A DNA stretch of 64,000 bases. It comes from Ruegeria discodermiae. Lineage in GTDB: Bacteria; Pseudomonadota; Alphaproteobacteria; Rhodobacterales; Rhodobacteraceae. How positions within the stretch are numbered: position 1 is the first letter of the stretch; each line of letters starts with the position of its first letter. Below, piece after piece: positions 62,404 to 64,000 of the stretch. Below the pieces are notes generated by a model. The model was not told where the DNA came from, searched no databases, and saw nothing but the letters and a program-made list of their open reading frames with translations. Made by a program: the position numbers and the translations under genes. The stretch is from positions 1 to 64,000 of the forward strand of contig NZ_JAVAMO010000016.1 in assembly GCF_030758345.1 (NCBI RefSeq), given 5' to 3'.

Positions 62404-63357
62404 ATGGGCATAGATACAGACGAGCTGCGACTGTTTATCCTCGCGGCAGAATTGCTGAACATCAGCGCAGCCGGTCGGAAGCTGGGCATGGCTCCGGCTG
62501 TCTCCAGCGCAAAGCTGTCCAAGCTTGAACATAGGCTGGGCTCTGAGCTGTTGCATCGGACCACGCGCAGAGTATCCTTATCTGTCGAGGGCGTGGATTT
62601 CCTGCCTTTTGCGCGCGAAATGGTTGCCCAGGAGGAAGCGGCACTTGCTGCGCTAGGACAAGGGTCAGCCAAAGCAAGTGGAACGCTGCGCTTTACGGCG
62701 CCCAGCACTTTCGCACAGATCTATATCGCGCCAATCCTACCCGAATTTCTCGACAAGTTCCCCGATGTGACGCTGGATTTACGCATGTCTGACCTTCAGT
62801 TCAATCTTATCGAAGGCAGCTATGACCTTGCCTTAAGGTATTCCCCGCTGTCGGACACGAGTTTGAAGGGGCGCAAGCTGGCGGATGACAAACGCATTCT
62901 CTGTGCGTCGCCGTCCTACCTAAAGACCCACGGGACACCTGCAACCCCGTCTGATTTGGCGCGTCACAGACTCATAGCTTTCAGCAATCTTGATCCAAGG
63001 CCCCTGAAATCTGCTCAAGGCGATATCGCAATGTTTGAGTACGGCGACAAAAAAAACCAGTTGATTGTGGATGACGGGCTCACCCAAAAGCGCGCAACAA
63101 TAGCGGGAGCTGGCATTTCGATGAATGCACTTTGGAGCGTTCATGAAGAACTCACCTCAGGACTGCTAGAACACGTCCTACCCGATTATGAGGCCGCGGA
63201 AGAAAACGTGTTGTGGATGATCTACCCGAAATCCAACGTGCTTTCGCCAAAAGTCCGGGTGTTCATGGACTTTCTCATCGCAAAGATTGGAAAGAACCCG
63301 CCGTGGGAGAGTAAGCTCCGCGAGCTTTCAAGAGCCAGCGGCGGCGTTGGTCAGTGA
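62404..63357 (+). CDS. LysR-family transcriptional regulator (DmlR/CrgA-like)
   Basis: 317 aa from ATG 62404 (MGIDTDELRLFILAAELLN). Winged helix about 1-60 (AGRKLGMAPAVSSAKLSKLE, LLHRTTRRVSLS) and effector domain about 90-290 (TLRFTAPSTFAQIYIAPILP, YDLALRYSPLSD). It resembles the group controlling small dehydrogenase/oxygenase units. Divergent from the CmcJ-like oxygenase gene, which it probably regulates along with the SDR. Confidence 0.9.
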   Translation: MGIDTDELRLFILAAELLNISAAGRKLGMAPAVSSAKLSKLEHRLGSELLHRTTRRVSLSVEGVDFLPFAREMVAQEEAALAALGQGSAKASGTLRFTAPSTFAQIYIAPILPEFLDKFPDVTLDLRMSDLQFNLIEGSYDLALRYSPLSDTSLKGRKLADDKRILCASPSYLKTHGTPATPSDLARHRLIAFSNLDPRPLKSAQGDIAMFEYGDKKNQLIVDDGLTQKRATIAGAGISMNALWSVHEELTSGLLEHVLPDYEAAEENVLWMIYPKSNVLSPKVRVFMDFLIAKIGKNPPWESKLRELSRASGGVGQ

Positions 63358-63509
63358 CCTCAGCTAGGGTATATCAGATTTACAGATCATTCGCAGCCAT
63401 AGGTGTTCCATAAAACGAGGTCGGTTGTCTGAGCAAAGCCGAGTTTGCCTTCAGCCAACCATCCTCTAAGGCCGTTTAGATCAGTTTATTCTCGGCCCAA
63501 GGTGCTCAG

Positions 63510-63974
63510 ATGACGGAAATCCCTATCAGATCGATTATTGTTTCGCTTGTCGCCATTCGACAGATGCAGGCGCGTCATGAGGTTCTTCTTCTTAAGAGGA
63601 CCCAAACTTTGATTGGCGAATGGTGCCAAGTTGCTGGTAGTATTGAGGACGGTGAAACAGCTTGGCAGGCCGCTGTTCGAGAGCTGGCCGAAGAGACCGG
63701 CTTGCGGCCCAGAACTTTGTATTCGGCGGATATTTGCGAGCAGTTTTATGAAGCAGATCGCGATGCCATCACTGTGGCACCGGTCTTTGTTGCATTCGTA
63801 GATGCCACTGCCCAGGTTTCATTGAATCACGAGCACAGCGACTACCGCTGGGTTTGCTTTGATGACGCGATAGAAATGGTTGCTTTCGGGGGCCAACGGC
63901 GCATTCTCCGCTGGATAGAGGACGAATTCGTGAAGCGAAAGCCGAGCAGTCATCTTTTGATCGATCCGGGTTAG
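63510..63974 (+). CDS. Nudix hydrolase
   Basis: 154 aa with a complete Nudix box: Gly in GSIEDGE and REL-AEETGL after a seven-residue spacer (AAVRELAEETGL), binding Mg2+ with the Glu residues. The surrounding beta strands (VLLLKRTQTLIGEWCQVAGS, VAPVFVAFVDATA) fit a small housecleaning or (di)NTP pyrophosphatase. Substrate unknown. It sits alone downstream of the LysR gene with its own start region. Confidence 0.88.
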   Translation: MTEIPIRSIIVSLVAIRQMQARHEVLLLKRTQTLIGEWCQVAGSIEDGETAWQAAVRELAEETGLRPRTLYSADICEQFYEADRDAITVAPVFVAFVDATAQVSLNHEHSDYRWVCFDDAIEMVAFGGQRRILRWIEDEFVKRKPSSHLLIDPG

Positions 63975-64000
63975 GCAGTATCCCAAGCTATTTGCAAGTG

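Noticed and set aside
1-64000. tRNA, rRNA, riboswitch or replication origin
   Set aside because: No cloverleaf-like, rRNA-like or iteron-like sequence was recognised by eye on either strand; a covariance-model scan would be needed to be certain.

Overview
The window looks like accessory DNA from a Gram-negative alphaproteobacterium, most likely Rhodobacterales (Roseobacter group). This rests on gene content: paired branched-chain-amino-acid-type (LIV) ABC importers inside catabolic operons, BKACE enzymes, IclR/LysR control, secreted RTX proteins, a DUF3179/arylsulfatase module and a PhaC remnant. The genus cannot be fixed from the sequence alone. No rRNA, tRNA, CRISPR array or replication origin was seen.

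Layout. (1) 15-5114, minus: a two-gene NLR-like pair, a small Gly/Ala-rich protein and a 1507-aa NACHT-type ATPase with a helical-repeat tail. This is the best candidate for an undescribed immunity or signalling system here. (2) 5345-9275: a decaying catabolic cluster (amidohydrolase, SnoaL-like, MetE-like, alpha/beta hydrolase, RraA-like). Two genes are truncated head-to-head at one junction and two carry frameshifts and stops. (3) 9665-19227: an IclR regulator, twin palindromic operators and a ten-gene operon (cyclase, cupin, SDR, hydroxyacyl-CoA-type dehydrogenase, LIV importer, BKACE) whose second permease has an in-frame stop. (4) 19228-22107: IS remnants and an RTX protein with an exact 498-bp internal duplication. 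(5) 22108-24566: a lipoprotein subtilase, an anti-sigma-like membrane protein and an ECF sigma factor. The subtilase and anti-sigma genes are divergent and share matching ECF-type promoter elements. (6) 24741-30407: a TPR membrane regulator, a perfect 15-bp palindrome, and a DUF3179-arylsulfatase-outer-membrane-protein operon. (7) 30803-47378: a proline-racemase-family enzyme, a LuxR regulator fused to a hydrolase fold without catalytic residues, a 1234-aa FG-GAP/Calx-beta/RTX protein, then a graveyard of IS3, IS6, Tn3 and IS110 pieces holding broken phaC, FAH and ALDH genes around a MmgE/PrpD-SnoaL pair. (8) 47379-58299: an apparently intact ten-gene minus-strand operon plus divergent LysR that reads as a hydroxyquinol-type aromatic pathway. 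Its hydroxylase, intradiol dioxygenase and maleylacetate reductase are joined by a BKACE that could cleave beta-ketoadipate, and by a dedicated LIV importer. (9) 58309-63974: truncated AlkB, an esterase, an enoyl-CoA hydratase, an SDR, a CmcJ-like oxygenase with divergent LysR, and a Nudix hydrolase.

Two operons share one plan (LIV importer + dehydrogenase + BKACE + divergent regulator): the one at 10-19 kb is damaged, while the one at 47-57 kb is intact. About seventeen broken or truncated genes and mobile-element fragments mark this as a plastic region. Coordinates come from reading frames, with starts adjusted to ribosome-binding sites. Family calls come from recognised motifs, not database searches.
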